NCBI GenBank assembly: GCA_025175895.1
Contig: CM045992.1
Location: 93,042,800-93,106,799 of the forward strand
Direction: 5' to 3'
Length of the DNA stretch: 64,000 bases
DNA from: Wurfbainia villosa
Taxonomy: Eukaryota > Streptophyta > Magnoliopsida > Zingiberales > Zingiberaceae
The stretch's first letter is position 1; the number at the start of each line of letters is the position of its first letter. The notes under the pieces are model-generated. The model saw nothing but the letters and a program-made list of their open reading frames with translations, was not told the origin of the DNA and ran no database searches. The translations under genes and the position numbers were made by a program. Positions 22,951 to 32,831 of this stretch are shown here, piece after piece.

Positions 22951-23646
22951 TTAGAGCCTGAGAGCGAGATCGGGCTCCTCCTCCCCTCCTTGCTGCTGGT
23001 GATCAACTGAAGACAGCACGAAATCTGAACTCCTAATTATCTCGCAGCTTGCGTCCACCATCGGCCTGAAGCTCCCAGGCCAGCAAAAATCCACCTCATC
23101 TTCTTCCACGAACACTGGCCTGATTGGCTCCATCAAGCCTCTCCCCTCCATTCTGCTTCCATTGCTCTCCTTCCACTTCACCACTCCATGATGCACGGAC
23201 GAGTGAGCTTGAATTCCCAACGAGTGGATCGCAGAGCCGTAAAGGGGCAGCGAGGCGATGCTCGCGTAAGCGTAGGGGAGGGACTCCAGCCGAACCGCGC
23301 GCTTGGCGAGCGAGCGCTCCCTCTTGTGGGCGTTCTGGTGGCCTCCCAGGGCCTGAGAGCTGAAAAACTTGCGCTGGCAGTAGTTGCAGGAGAAAACTCT
23401 CTGTGAATTGGGCCTGCGAGCGACCTGCGACTCGCTGCTGCTGCTCTCGCTGGTGCTCGCGACGGTCTGGTGGGTGGACGCCGAGTCCGGGTTGCTGATC
23501 GTGAGGGAGAGATCGAGGGAGAGTGGGGCGTCCTCCTCGCAGGGAGCTAGAGGCGGGGAAGTGGAATCATGGATGCCAAGGTTGGAGGCCACCTGGCTCC
23601 TCACCTCGAAGGCGTCCAGCGATGCCTCTTGCTTGGAGTTGCTCAT
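22951..23646 (-). CDS. ZFP4-like: C2H2 zinc-finger transcriptional repressor, ZFP4/ZFP7-like
   Basis: This is a 231-residue plant-type single-finger protein, probably a nuclear DNA-binding repressor. The finger FSCNYCQRKFFSSQALGGHQ has Cys87, Cys90, His103 and His107 and the plant QALGGH signature (98-103). An EAR-like repression motif LSLDLSL lies at 42-48, and a second, DLALRL, is at the extreme C-terminus. SQVASNL near the N-terminus and the serine-rich stretch before the finger match the Arabidopsis ZFP4/ZFP7 group, whose members act in developmental and hormone (ABA) responses. I chose the ATG at 23646; the open frame extends to 23697 without another ATG. A 12-codon upstream frame ends 5 nt before this start. 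Coding GC is much higher than in the flanks, as in many monocot genes. The coding region has no intron. Which ZFP paralogue it corresponds to is uncertain. Confidence 0.88.
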   Translation of the reverse strand: MSNSKQEASLDAFEVRSQVASNLGIHDSTSPPLAPCEEDAPLSLDLSLTISNPDSASTHQTVASTSESSSSESQVARRPNSQRVFSCNYCQRKFFSSQALGGHQNAHKRERSLAKRAVRLESLPYAYASIASLPLYGSAIHSLGIQAHSSVHHGVVKWKESNGSRMEGRGLMEPIRPVFVEEDEVDFCWPGSFRPMVDASCEIIRSSDFVLSSVDHQQQGGEEEPDLALRL

Positions 23647-23651
23647 GCTCT

Positions 23652-23690
23652 TCAAAACAGTTGCTGCATCAGAGAAATTTTCTGGCACAT
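23652..23690 (-). other. Upstream open reading frame of zinc-finger gene
   Basis: ATG at 23690, 12 codons (MCQKISLMQQLF), TGA at 23654-23652, then 5 nt before the main ATG. It is in a different frame from the main protein. If transcribed, it could limit translation of the repressor. If an upstream intron uses the acceptor-like GATGCAG at about 23666, this frame would be spliced out. Confidence 0.45.
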
Positions 23691-23709
23691 GATTTTCTCA
23701 TCGAGCAAA

Positions 23710-23844
23710 CTGAACCTCATAAAACATGAATTATAGGAGAAAGTTGAGAAGCTAGCAAATCTAGGCATGCACAGATCATTTGGACAACTGTGTCTGGATT
23801 TTGAGTGAAAAATTAAAAGGAACTGGCATGAAGCGGAAACATAC
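23710..23844 (-). other. Candidate 5' untranslated-region intron
   Basis: On the minus strand CTGG/GTATGT (23844) is a strong donor-like site and GGTTCAG (ending 23710) an acceptor-like site, with a T-rich stretch before it. This is inferred from splice-site resemblance only. Confidence 0.3.
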
Positions 23845-26085
23845 CCAGAAAGTAAGTTGGACGTGTTTTCAGCTATCGTGCACTTGTTGTAGCCCCCTGG
23901 TTCTGCTTCTGCTTCTGCTTCTCCAGCTTCTTATGGTACAAAAAGGAAAAAGGAGAAGATAGAGTTGTGAGGTCGGTGTATATCTTCAATTATGAAAATC
24001 ATAGGTTGGGTTGGGTGAGATTAGAGTGACTGGAAGTGGTGGGTATGGGGGACATACTGCTAAACCAGAGTCGAGGTGTTGAACTGTCTGGAGTGCCCGC
24101 GACTTGACCTTCACCTCTGCCTCTGCCTCTCCTCTGCCTAACCTGATATGTTCTGGCCCATGTTTGGTATGGTCGGTTAAAAATTCCTTCACGTCGTGTT
24201 AGATCTCAAACTGGATAACGAGTTGTGTTGAGTGGCAGGTGCTCAGTCCAGGTGTTGAGTAAAAAATAACTTAAGTAATTTTAATTTAAAAAATATTTAA
24301 TTTAAAGGCATTTTCATTCAATTTAATATTATGAAAACTACCTAAAATTTCAGATTCCCCAAAAAAATAATAATTTCCCCCCAATTTTCTATATATTTTT
24401 AATTCCTATGAACACAAATCTATTAGACACGTGAGCATGCCAAACAAGCATTATTATAATTGTCAAACGAATTGATCCATAATAGGACATATCAATCTGT
24501 CATAAATTCAATATTTAGCGGAGAGGGACAGGTCGACCTGTCATTCTAGCAGGTTGAAAAATCTCTAATCAAACTCAATCCAAGGAGAGTTGTGGATTAG
24601 ACGGGCAAACTCGCGGGACAGGAAAATTAAAAAAAAATCAAAATTATTGATGCGTTAAGGGCTTAAGGTGATAATCGGTAAGACAGATACATGTATTTGA
24701 AACAACTAAAATATTATAATTGAGATCCAATTATCGATCGATAATATTAGGTACAAATATTTTTTATTCTTCTAATACTTTAAAATATTCAAATCTTGAT
24801 AATACGTAAATTCAAATTTGGGCTCTTCTAAATAGAGATCTAATTGAAATTTTTCAACACTTATAATTAGTTGACTCTGATATGTCATTATTTCCTATAT
24901 TAATTGAAATAATAATGACAAAATAATTATAAACTAATTAGAGTATATCAAAAAAATTATTACTATACTTAAATCAAATATTCTTTTATTATTTTCTCTA
25001 ACTTTTCTTACATATGTATGTGTGATAGAAGATGATTGTGATTATGAAGAAATTGACTTGTTAGTATTAGAATATTGGTTAAAAAATTTAAACAATTTTT
25101 TTCACAAATTTTATTTTCTTTTGATATTTTTCAACCCGCGAGTCAATCCATCTAGACCCGCAACCTGCGCGAGTTGATTCGTTTATTAGGCCTGTCAAAA
25201 TGGCGGATTGATAAAATTTCAATCCAACCTGCTTAAATTATTTGACGGGGCTAGTCAATCCGATGAGCCTAACCCAACTTGACGGCTCTGATTGTGGCGT
25301 TATCGAGCTCAACTGATTGACACCTCTATCCAAATTCAACTTAAAATATTAACTAAATTTCTAGGAAATCTTTCGGAGAGACAGATAGGCCCTCTATAAA
25401 ATTTGCATTCATATTGTTACTAGAGCTGGCTATGGAGAGGACCATAGGGTTTTCGTTCAGGATAAAAAAATGAGACTCAATTTTTAAATTTTACTTGGGG
25501 TCAAATTTTAAAATTAGAATCGACTCTGATTATTACCCTCACTTTCCAAGAGGCTCGAGAAGCAAAAGAAGAAAAAAAATAACGAAGATTGATAAATTAA
25601 CAAACTGTTATGATGTTTGCGTCTGTTTGCACTGCATGTTTATGGTGAAGTCTAATGAAAACTTGTAGAATAGGGTATGAACATATCCATAAGTTTATCA
25701 CTATACGATGTGAATTATTCATCCAAAATCATAAAAGGGTACAGACCAAACTTATTTGATAAATATATTTGATGCGGTCACTCTTGAGCTCCTCCCATAG
25801 AAATGTCAAAGAAAAATGTGTTCTTCATAACCATAATAGTAAATCCTATCAAGATCAACATATGTCAAAGGGCATCGTTGGAGTTTCGACGATGACCCTC
25901 CAATGCTTAAGTTAGACAGAATATATATGAAAGGACATATTTTAAATACAGTAAAATTAATGGAGAAGAAGAAGAGAATAATGAGAGTTATCTCCTATGT
26001 TATCAGAATAATTCTCCCCAGAGCTCCCTCCTCCCCAATGAAAGAATGCTTTGAGAGGAAAATAGAAAGAATCAGCTGTTGTAAG
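23845..26085. other. Upstream region of zinc-finger gene
   Basis: No further gene is seen. It should contain the promoter. TTCTGC repeats (23901-23922) and CTCTGC-rich sequence (24110-24135) are present; both read as AGAGG/GCAGAA-type tracts in the gene's sense direction. From about 24240 the DNA is AT-rich, with a possible small DNA transposon at 24483-25328. Confidence 0.45.
24483..25328. mobile_element. Possible non-autonomous hAT-like element
   Basis: The left end TAGGACATATCAATCTG and the reverse complement of the right end, TAGAGGTGTCAATCAGT, are similar. Candidate 8-bp flanks agree only partly. Subterminal GC-rich words (GACCCGC, GACGGG) inside an AT-rich body are typical of hAT non-autonomous elements. 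There is no coding capacity. Confidence 0.25.
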
Positions 26086-26275
26086 TATTGAGAATACAAT
26101 CAAAGTTCCACATTTGTAAGACATGAAAAAGATCATGTGCTTATAAGATAAAAAGATATCTCCATTATTTTGAGACTTTTTGGGTAAAGTCTAAAAATAA
26201 AATCACGAGGGCTTAATTCCAAAGTGGACAATATCATATAATTGTAGAGATATGTAAATTTTATTTGCACCAACA
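26086..26275 (+). repeat. 190-bp dispersed repeat, copy 2 (LTR-like)
   Basis: Same repeat as 18751-18940 in the opposite orientation: TATTGAGAAT...GCACCAACA, length 190. The two copies flank the gene region. No target-site duplication was found. Confidence 0.55.
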
Positions 26276-26704
26276 CCAACCCCCTCTTCTTTAAATGAAG
26301 AAGCCCTTTTAGAAGAAGAGGAAGCCAACCTCTTCCACCCCCTCACCTTCATCAGCTCTTATCCTGGACTTTTGATTTCTCCACTGACCAAACTTATCTA
26401 ACAGTTGTCCTTTGTCAAATTGTTAGGGGATACACACTGTATGGAAGCTCATATGTTCTGTCATATATATTCCTTCTTTGCCACATACGAATGCGACCTG
26501 ACTTCTCTCAGTGGTTGGTCGCTTATGTCAGATAAGTCGAGTAAGTAATTCCAAGAAGCATTTGAAAAGTGTGTGCTCGAGAAGCAGGTGATAGTACTCA
26601 AAAGAACATGCACTTGGGAAGAGTTTACCTGCGACTCAGGAAGAGCTACTCAGGTGGGAGAGCGATAATCTGTGACTCGGCAAAGCTGTGATGCAGAAGA
26701 GCTA
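26276..26704. other. No gene seen
   Basis: A short stretch between the 190-bp repeat and a decayed LTR. I see no coding or RNA gene. Confidence 0.4.
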
Positions 26705-28018
26705 TGTAGGATCGATGAGTCTGAGAGAGGGATGAATCTCGATATTATAAAATTTTCTTTAGAATTAAAGTTTAAAACAAATATTTATATTTTTAAATCA
26801 AAGTTAATATATAGAGAAAATAAAATAATGAGGACATGTTTTTTATCTGGTTCAAAATTCTAGTCGAATTACTACTCCAAGGCCCGTAATCCTTCCTAGA
26901 GCTACTTCATTTGGCAATCCACTAAGATCCCTCCGACTCGAGGACTCTCGACCTCGGAGAGGTTTTATTTTACAAAAATGAGAGGGTAAGGTAACACACT
27001 ATCTTCCCTTTAGACTATAAGTAAAATAAGCAAAGGGATTGAAGATTAGCACGTAGTGTCTGAGTGTAGGAGTATCGGCGTGATGGAGCTCTTGCATACA
27101 ACACAACACTGAAGCAACACTTGGATAAGTAATTCAAAAGTTATTTTCAAAGATGGCTCTTCATTTCTTTTATAAACCTTCTCCAGGTACCTGGACTACC
27201 TCCTAGTTGCGTCTACATCATCCTGTCGATATGGAATTCTGGTCTTCCCAAGCACCTAGACTTGATCCGATCTAGGCGACTTTAGGTTAGTCTGATGCGC
27301 TCCACTGCTATTTTAGAATTTTCCTATCCCAGTCGCTTGTACCCGATCCAATCAACTCGAATATCTACCATCTCGATCACATGATCTCAAGTCGAACTAT
27401 AGCTCGCCTTGCCAACTTGGCATCTAAGTCGCTTGGACCTCATCCAATTGACTGGGTCTGAGGTGCTTGGACTTTGTCAAGTCTCTTAGAGACCTACAAC
27501 ATAATGTTAGCATAAGCAGAGTATAAAATAAATTGGAAGTAGTAATACTATCCGATCTCGGCTTCTGAGTCTGACTCGCATCCTACGTCGGATCAATCCC
27601 AACCTTGTTTTCAATCGAGGACTCGATCTCACCTCTTCACTCGAGAGCTTACCTGCCAGTTGTCTCATCTTACCGAACCTACTGGACTTACCATGCTTGA
27701 TGTTTGATCTGACCCTACTAGCACTTTATTCCAGTTGTTTGGTCTCCTGACCCAGTCGAGCTTCCTACTAGTTGTTCGGTCCTCCTGACCCAACTAGTCT
27801 TTTGCCAGATGTCTGATCCACTCGACCCATTTGGACATCCTGTCTAGTGTCCGTTCCTCCTAATCCTTCAAGACTTTTGCCTAGTATCAGATCAGCCTGA
27901 CCTACTAGGACTTTCCTGTTAAGTCTAATACTTAATACTCATATCAAATCACAAGTAATTCCTAACTTTAAACTATGGTTCATACATCCAAACTTAGGAG
28001 TGGTGCTCCCTGCATCAA
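26705..28018 (-). repeat. Decayed 3' LTR
   Basis: It begins TGTAGGATCGATGAGTC and ends CTCCCTGCATCAAT, directly before ATCTTTTTTTT, the position of the polypurine tract in related elements. It contains many degenerate GACC...ACTAGGACTT phrases (27600-27900), like the LTR at 18958. Confidence 0.5.
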
Positions 28019-28534
28019 TAATCTTTTTTTTTTTTTTTAATGTATGACAACACAAGGTTTAAAGTTAGGTAAAATGTATCAAAACCATATGCATGTGAAA
28101 TATAACAACAAATTATACATTTATGCAAACATGCTATTGTTTCAAAATTTTAATTTTTAAGCACTTTTACCTTTTCAAACTTATCTTAACTTTAAGCACT
28201 CTCTCCCCCTTTAGCATACATTAAAACATAAAAACATATTTTATGCTAAGGTGTTTAAATAAACAAGATAATGACTTTTGTTAGAAATTTTCATAAGTTA
28301 TCTCTAAATCATTGAAAAAGTGGCTCTCGTGAAAAATTTAAGACAATTCTTTTAAGAAGGGCACTCAACTTAGAAAGGTCCGGTCAAACCCGATCGACTC
28401 GAACTGCATGGGTCAACGGTGCTAACCGGTCAACGGTTTGACTCGGACATGACCGACCACTTATTAGGCGGTCCGCCTCTTTTAAAAAACCGAACCGGAA
28501 AAAAATGAACCGGCGATTAAAAAAAAAAAAATTT

Positions 28535-28680
28535 AACGGCCACGATTTCGTGGCCGTTGATGATCAACCCGTTGGGGTGCAACGGGCGACCCACCGGGTC
28601 GGCCCGGACCGGCCCCGGCGGGTCGACCTTTTTTTTTTTTTTAAAGTAAAAAAACCGACGGCCACGATTTCGTGGCCGTT
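28535..28680. repeat. Two identical perfect hairpins in hAT 5' region
   Basis: ACGGCCACG-ATTT-CGTGGCCGT occurs at 28535-28558 and again at 28657-28680, each followed by TGATGATCAA. This is a direct repeat of an inverted repeat just upstream of the TATA box, and could be a transposase-binding or regulatory structure. Confidence 0.6.
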
Positions 28681-28725
28681 GATGATCAATGGCCGTTGGA
28701 TTTTTTTTTTTTATATTTTTTTTCC

Positions 28726-28733
28726 TATAAATA
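28726..28733 (+). promoter_or_regulatory. TATA box of hAT transposase gene
   Basis: TATAAATA about 105 bp before the candidate ATG at 28838, followed by a pyrimidine-rich leader. Confidence 0.55.
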
Positions 28734-28837
28734 CACCTCCATTCCCTTTCATTTTTTCACAAATCACAACTTCTCTTCTCTAATTCTCATTCCCTCATTT
28801 GCTTTCAAGTCTCAACTCTCAAGTCATATTTTTACAA

Positions 28838-31055
28838 ATGTCTGGAGCTGAATCAAGTCGTAAGGGTGCGGCCGGTGCCAGAAAGGGAAAGAGCATAATG
28901 CCACCACCACCCGAGTTCGAGTTCGAGCAAGGCGGCGATTCACCTCCATTCGATATCGGCGCCGACTATGATCTTGATATTTCCGGTGATGAATTTCAAA
29001 TACGTCATTATCATCAAAGTCAAGAAAGTAGGAGCAATACATCCAGTACGATGGCGGGTTCTACGGCTACAAGACCAACTCGAGTGCCTCACCCCGCATC
29101 CGATATCTTCACCAAACATTTCGAAAAAGTAACGCTCCCTTCCGGTGATATGCAAGCAAAATGCAAATATTGTTCGAAATGTTACAAATTTCAACAAGGA
29201 GGAGTTACGGAACCCTTACTCGACATGTGGAGAGAAATCATCCGGTGGAAATTGGTATTGATCGTTCTCAAACTCAAATTCTGACATTCTCTTCTCAATC
29301 GGGTTGGGGTAACGAATCTAAACTCTTTAAATTTGATTTAAACTAGATTTAGAGAATATAAACCGCTAAATTTTGTAATCGAACAACTTTCTTTTTAGTT
29401 TTAGTGATAAATTATCTTTTGAAAATTGGCTTTCTACAAGTGCAAATCCTTCTATTAAACGATCCCAAGAAATACTCTAAAACGCATAATTTTTAAAATT
29501 AGTCTTAGAACAAAAACAAGAATTGATTAAAGAATTTTCTAGTTTAAACAGTAAAGTTTCTTTGTGTTCCGATATTTGGAGTGATCATTGGCAAAGTTGT
29601 TTATATATGGGTATTACTTGTCATTGGATTGATAATAATTGGGACATTCAAAAAAGATTGCTAGCATATAGATGTTTTAACGAAACACACACGGCACAAA
29701 ATATTTCACAACTTATTTTTATTATTTTAGAAGAATATGGTCTAACTTCTAAAGCTTTTTCAATTTCTTTTGATAATGCTAGTGCAAATACCTCTAGTAT
29801 TAGTGAATTTATTGATATATGTAAACCATCAATAGGTGGAAGATTTTTTCATATTAGGTGTACATGTCACATTTTAAATTTGTGTGTTCAAGATGGACTT
29901 AAAAATTTAGGATCACATATTCAACCAATTAGGAGTGCAATTCATTATTTATGGACACATCCTCAAGTTATGAAAGAATGGAGAAAATTTTGTAAAATAA
30001 ATGGTATGAAGTCTAAACGGTTTGCACGTGACGTTCCAACTCGTTGGAATTCTACTTATAAATTGTTGTTATCTACTTTTGAATACAAAGATTTATTATG
30101 TATGTTTTTTCATCAACATGTTCAATCACGTGATATTTATTTGTTTTCAAATCAATGGAATATATGCACTAGTATTTGTGAAATTTTAAAAGTTTTTAGT
30201 GATGCTAGTGACCAATTATCAGGTGTTTATTATCCAACTTCACATTTAGTTTTAACACATTGTTGTAATATTGCATATATTTTTAATGAACATATTCAAT
30301 CAAATGATACTTATTTATCTCAATGTATTTATGTAATGAAAGAAAAATGGGAAAAATATTTCTTAAACATTCCTGAAATATTTTTATGTGCTTTTGTTTT
30401 AGATCCTAGACTTAAATTAGATGGTTTGCAAGATATGTTAGCATTATATTATGAATCTTTAAACCCTATTACCGAAACTGTTCCTAATATTTCTTTGATT
30501 TTGTTTAATATTAAAACTCATTTTCATGATATTTATAATGAATATAACATTAAATATGGTGAACAAACTATTGGACATGAAATACATCAATCTACTACAA
30601 CTAGTATTATTACTTCTAAACTCACTAAAGCACAATTGTTATTAAGGCAACTGACTAAACGTCCACGAGGATCCTCAAGTTCCAGTCAGGAACTTGAGAA
30701 TTATTTGACCACTTCTTTTGATTTTAGTGATGCAGATGAAGAAAGCTTCGACATTCTAAAATGGTGGTCGCAAAGAACTCAAATATTTCCAATCTTATCT
30801 ATAATGGCAAAAGAAATTCTAGCTTGTCTAGTTTCAACGGTTCCAGTGGAACAAGCTTTTAGTATCGGAGGAAATACATTGGACGAGAGACGTTCTAGCT
30901 TAAGGCCGAAAAATTTGGAAGCACAATGTTTACTCAATGATTGGTCAAAAGCTGCAAGTCGAACCCAACATATTAAAAGTGACGAAGAAGACCAAGACGA
31001 AACAGAAGGAACATCCGGAACTACGACGACGGGAGGAAATACCGAATACGACTGA
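28838..31055 (+). pseudogene. hAT transposase, RICESLEEPER-like, broken
   Basis: The likely start is the ATG at 28838 (MSGAESSRKGAAG). A BED zinc finger begins at about 29100 (CKYCSKCY...), but a frame change near 29200 puts its histidine half (HVERNH) in another frame. Further stops follow up to 29522. From 29523 one frame stays open for 510 codons, covering the RNase-H-like catalytic region and insertion domain (SLCSDIWSD, SFDNASANTS, PTRWNSTYKLL) and the C-terminal hAT dimerisation region (from about codon 410: ILKWWSQ, VPVEQAFSIGG, RSSLRPKNLEA). Such enzymes bind element ends and cut and paste them in the nucleus. Flanking ends and target-site duplication show it is still an element copy, not a domesticated gene. 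An intron cannot be excluded for part of 29285-29522. Confidence 0.8.
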
Positions 31056-32017
31056 AATGTATTTGATTTTTTTATTGTAATAGATTTTTTTATTTAAGTC
31101 CAAGATGTAATATATTTTGTATTGAGATAATGAAATATTTGATAGAGTTTTTATAAGTTTAATTGTGCAATTTTTTTTTATTTTAATTATTTACATCATT
31201 TTTTATTTTTTATTTTATTTAACTAAGACGACGATTAACCGGATCGGACCCGGACACGACCCGGACTCGACCCGGACCTAGACCCGGACCGGAACCGACG
31301 GTTCCACAAACCCGGACCGTAACCGACCACGAGCGGGCCGGTTAAGGGTCGGTATTTTGTCAACCCGAACCCAGCGGTTTCGACCCGGACCCGGACCGTG
31401 GCCAGGTCTAACTCAACTTCTTTAAAAGTACAACCTTTCTAATTTAAGAAGTTTAGAAATCTAATAACTTTAAAGTTGTTCAAACACCATCTTACTATAA
31501 GCATAAGATTTTCATTTTCAAATTTTAACTTGAAGCATGTTTTCTCTCCCCCTTAATGAAACCATATAATTTTAAGCTTTAAAACTTTCAAACCTCATAA
31601 ATTTTTGAAAGAATATTTTGAAAATATAAACTTTAAAACTACAATCTCCCACTTAAAATTTTCAAAACTTCAGAATAAATTGAAACTCCCACTTTAAAAA
31701 ATATCTTTAAAATTTTCAAACCTTTTGAAACTCCTAATTTACTTGAAATGATGAATATAACGAAAGTAAAGCTCCAAATATAAATCTCTAGTTGAAATTG
31801 GACAATTTTTGAAAATAATATACTTAAAATAAACATCTTAAAGGTTGTCCTTAAATAAATGTCTAACTCTTATTTTGGAAAACTCAAATGATATGAGTAC
31901 ATCATCAAGTTTAGTTAAGAGTTAGTCACCGAAGTGATTCATTTTGTTTTAAACCCCTTCCAGTTCATGTCGATACACTAAATCTACATCTGAAATCTAG
32001 GGTACAGTTCTAACTAT

Positions 32018-32831
32018 TGAGGATATTGATGTACGCTAGAGGGGGGATGAATAACGATTCTTTGATTTCATTTGATTAGATTTGCATCGTGCTTGTCAAC
32101 AATTCGTTAGTGTGCAGCGAAAATATAAATATAAACACAAACGAAACACAAAACATAATACAAGGATTTTTACATGGTTTGAAACCCTAGTTCCTACTCC
32201 ACGACCGAACTCTAGAGTGAGATCTAATGATGCACGCCACCACTAAACCTTCTCATTCTCAGAAACAATTTAGAGGTGGAGAAACCTCATACAATGGAGT
32301 TTACAAGAAGAATACAATCAAATACAAGTGAAAGTGAAATACAAATACAAAAAAACTTTACAAAGAGGAGCTTTTAATCACTTTGCTTTTGGTTGCTTTG
32401 GAATGACATTAAAGATTAGGAGTGCAACAACAAATGCCCTTCAAGAACTCTAAGAATCAACTTCTTCTTTCCTCCACCGCAGTCTCTTTTTAAAGCATCG
32501 CTTGGGATGATTTTTCACTGTCCAGTCGACTGGCCTTACCCACTAGTTGACTGTCCGCTTGACTATTGCCTCACAGCGGACTAATCTACATCGAAAATAG
32601 TCGATCAGTGATTGCTCATATCCATTAGTTGACTGCCATAGCCATCAGTCGATTGGTATTAGCTAGCATTCGACTTAGGAGCATTCTATGCTCTGTCCAC
32701 TTAAGGTCAGTCGACTGCTTAATCTCAGTAGTCGACTGTTAGTGCCCAGTTGACTAGTGCAAGCCACAAGTCCACTGCTAGAGCACCAGGAAGCAATTGA
32801 GTCGCAGTTGACTACTCGACTGGATCATAAC
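32018..32831 (-). repeat. Decayed Sirevirus-like LTR, left part
   Basis: It starts TGAGGATATTGATG, then CGCTAGAGGGGGG, as in the intact LTR ends. It contains CAGTCGACTG and variants (32520-32760). It is interrupted by the Angela-like element at 32832; the sequence resumes at 50322 after the ATAAC duplication. Confidence 0.6.

Larger units (their letters stand above)
28371..31410 (+). mobile_element. hAT DNA transposon
   Basis: This 3040-bp element is flanked by a perfect 8-bp target-site duplication ACTCAACT (28363-28370 and 31411-31418), the size expected for hAT elements. The ends are TAGAAAGGTCCGG on the left and, reverse-complemented, TAGACCTGGCCACGG on the right, so the terminal inverted repeats are imperfect. 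Both subterminal regions are GC-rich (repeated CCGGACC/GACCCGG), and the centre is AT-rich and encodes a broken transposase. It inserted into the 3' non-coding part of a decayed copia element. Confidence 0.85.
26705..32017 (-). mobile_element. Decayed Sirevirus-like 3' end, carrying a hAT element
   Basis: A decayed 3' LTR (26705-28018) is followed by non-coding 3' internal sequence (28019-28370 and 31411-32017) with CTCCCCCTT tracts near 28200 and 31547, and an end (31960-32010) similar to 10920-11000. No pol remains in the window because another LTR begins at 32018. A hAT element splits it at 28371-31410. Confidence 0.55.

Noticed and set aside
22951..23688. 245-codon reading of the zinc-finger gene starting at 23688
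   Set aside because: The first codon there is GTG. The first ATG in frame is at 23646, giving 231 residues.
23124..23729. Several plus-strand frames opposite the zinc-finger gene
   Set aside because: They are GC-rich shadow frames of a real gene on the other strand, with no known domains.
28838..31055. hAT transposase as a domesticated host gene
   Set aside because: It still has element ends and an 8-bp target-site duplication, and its BED finger is frame-broken.
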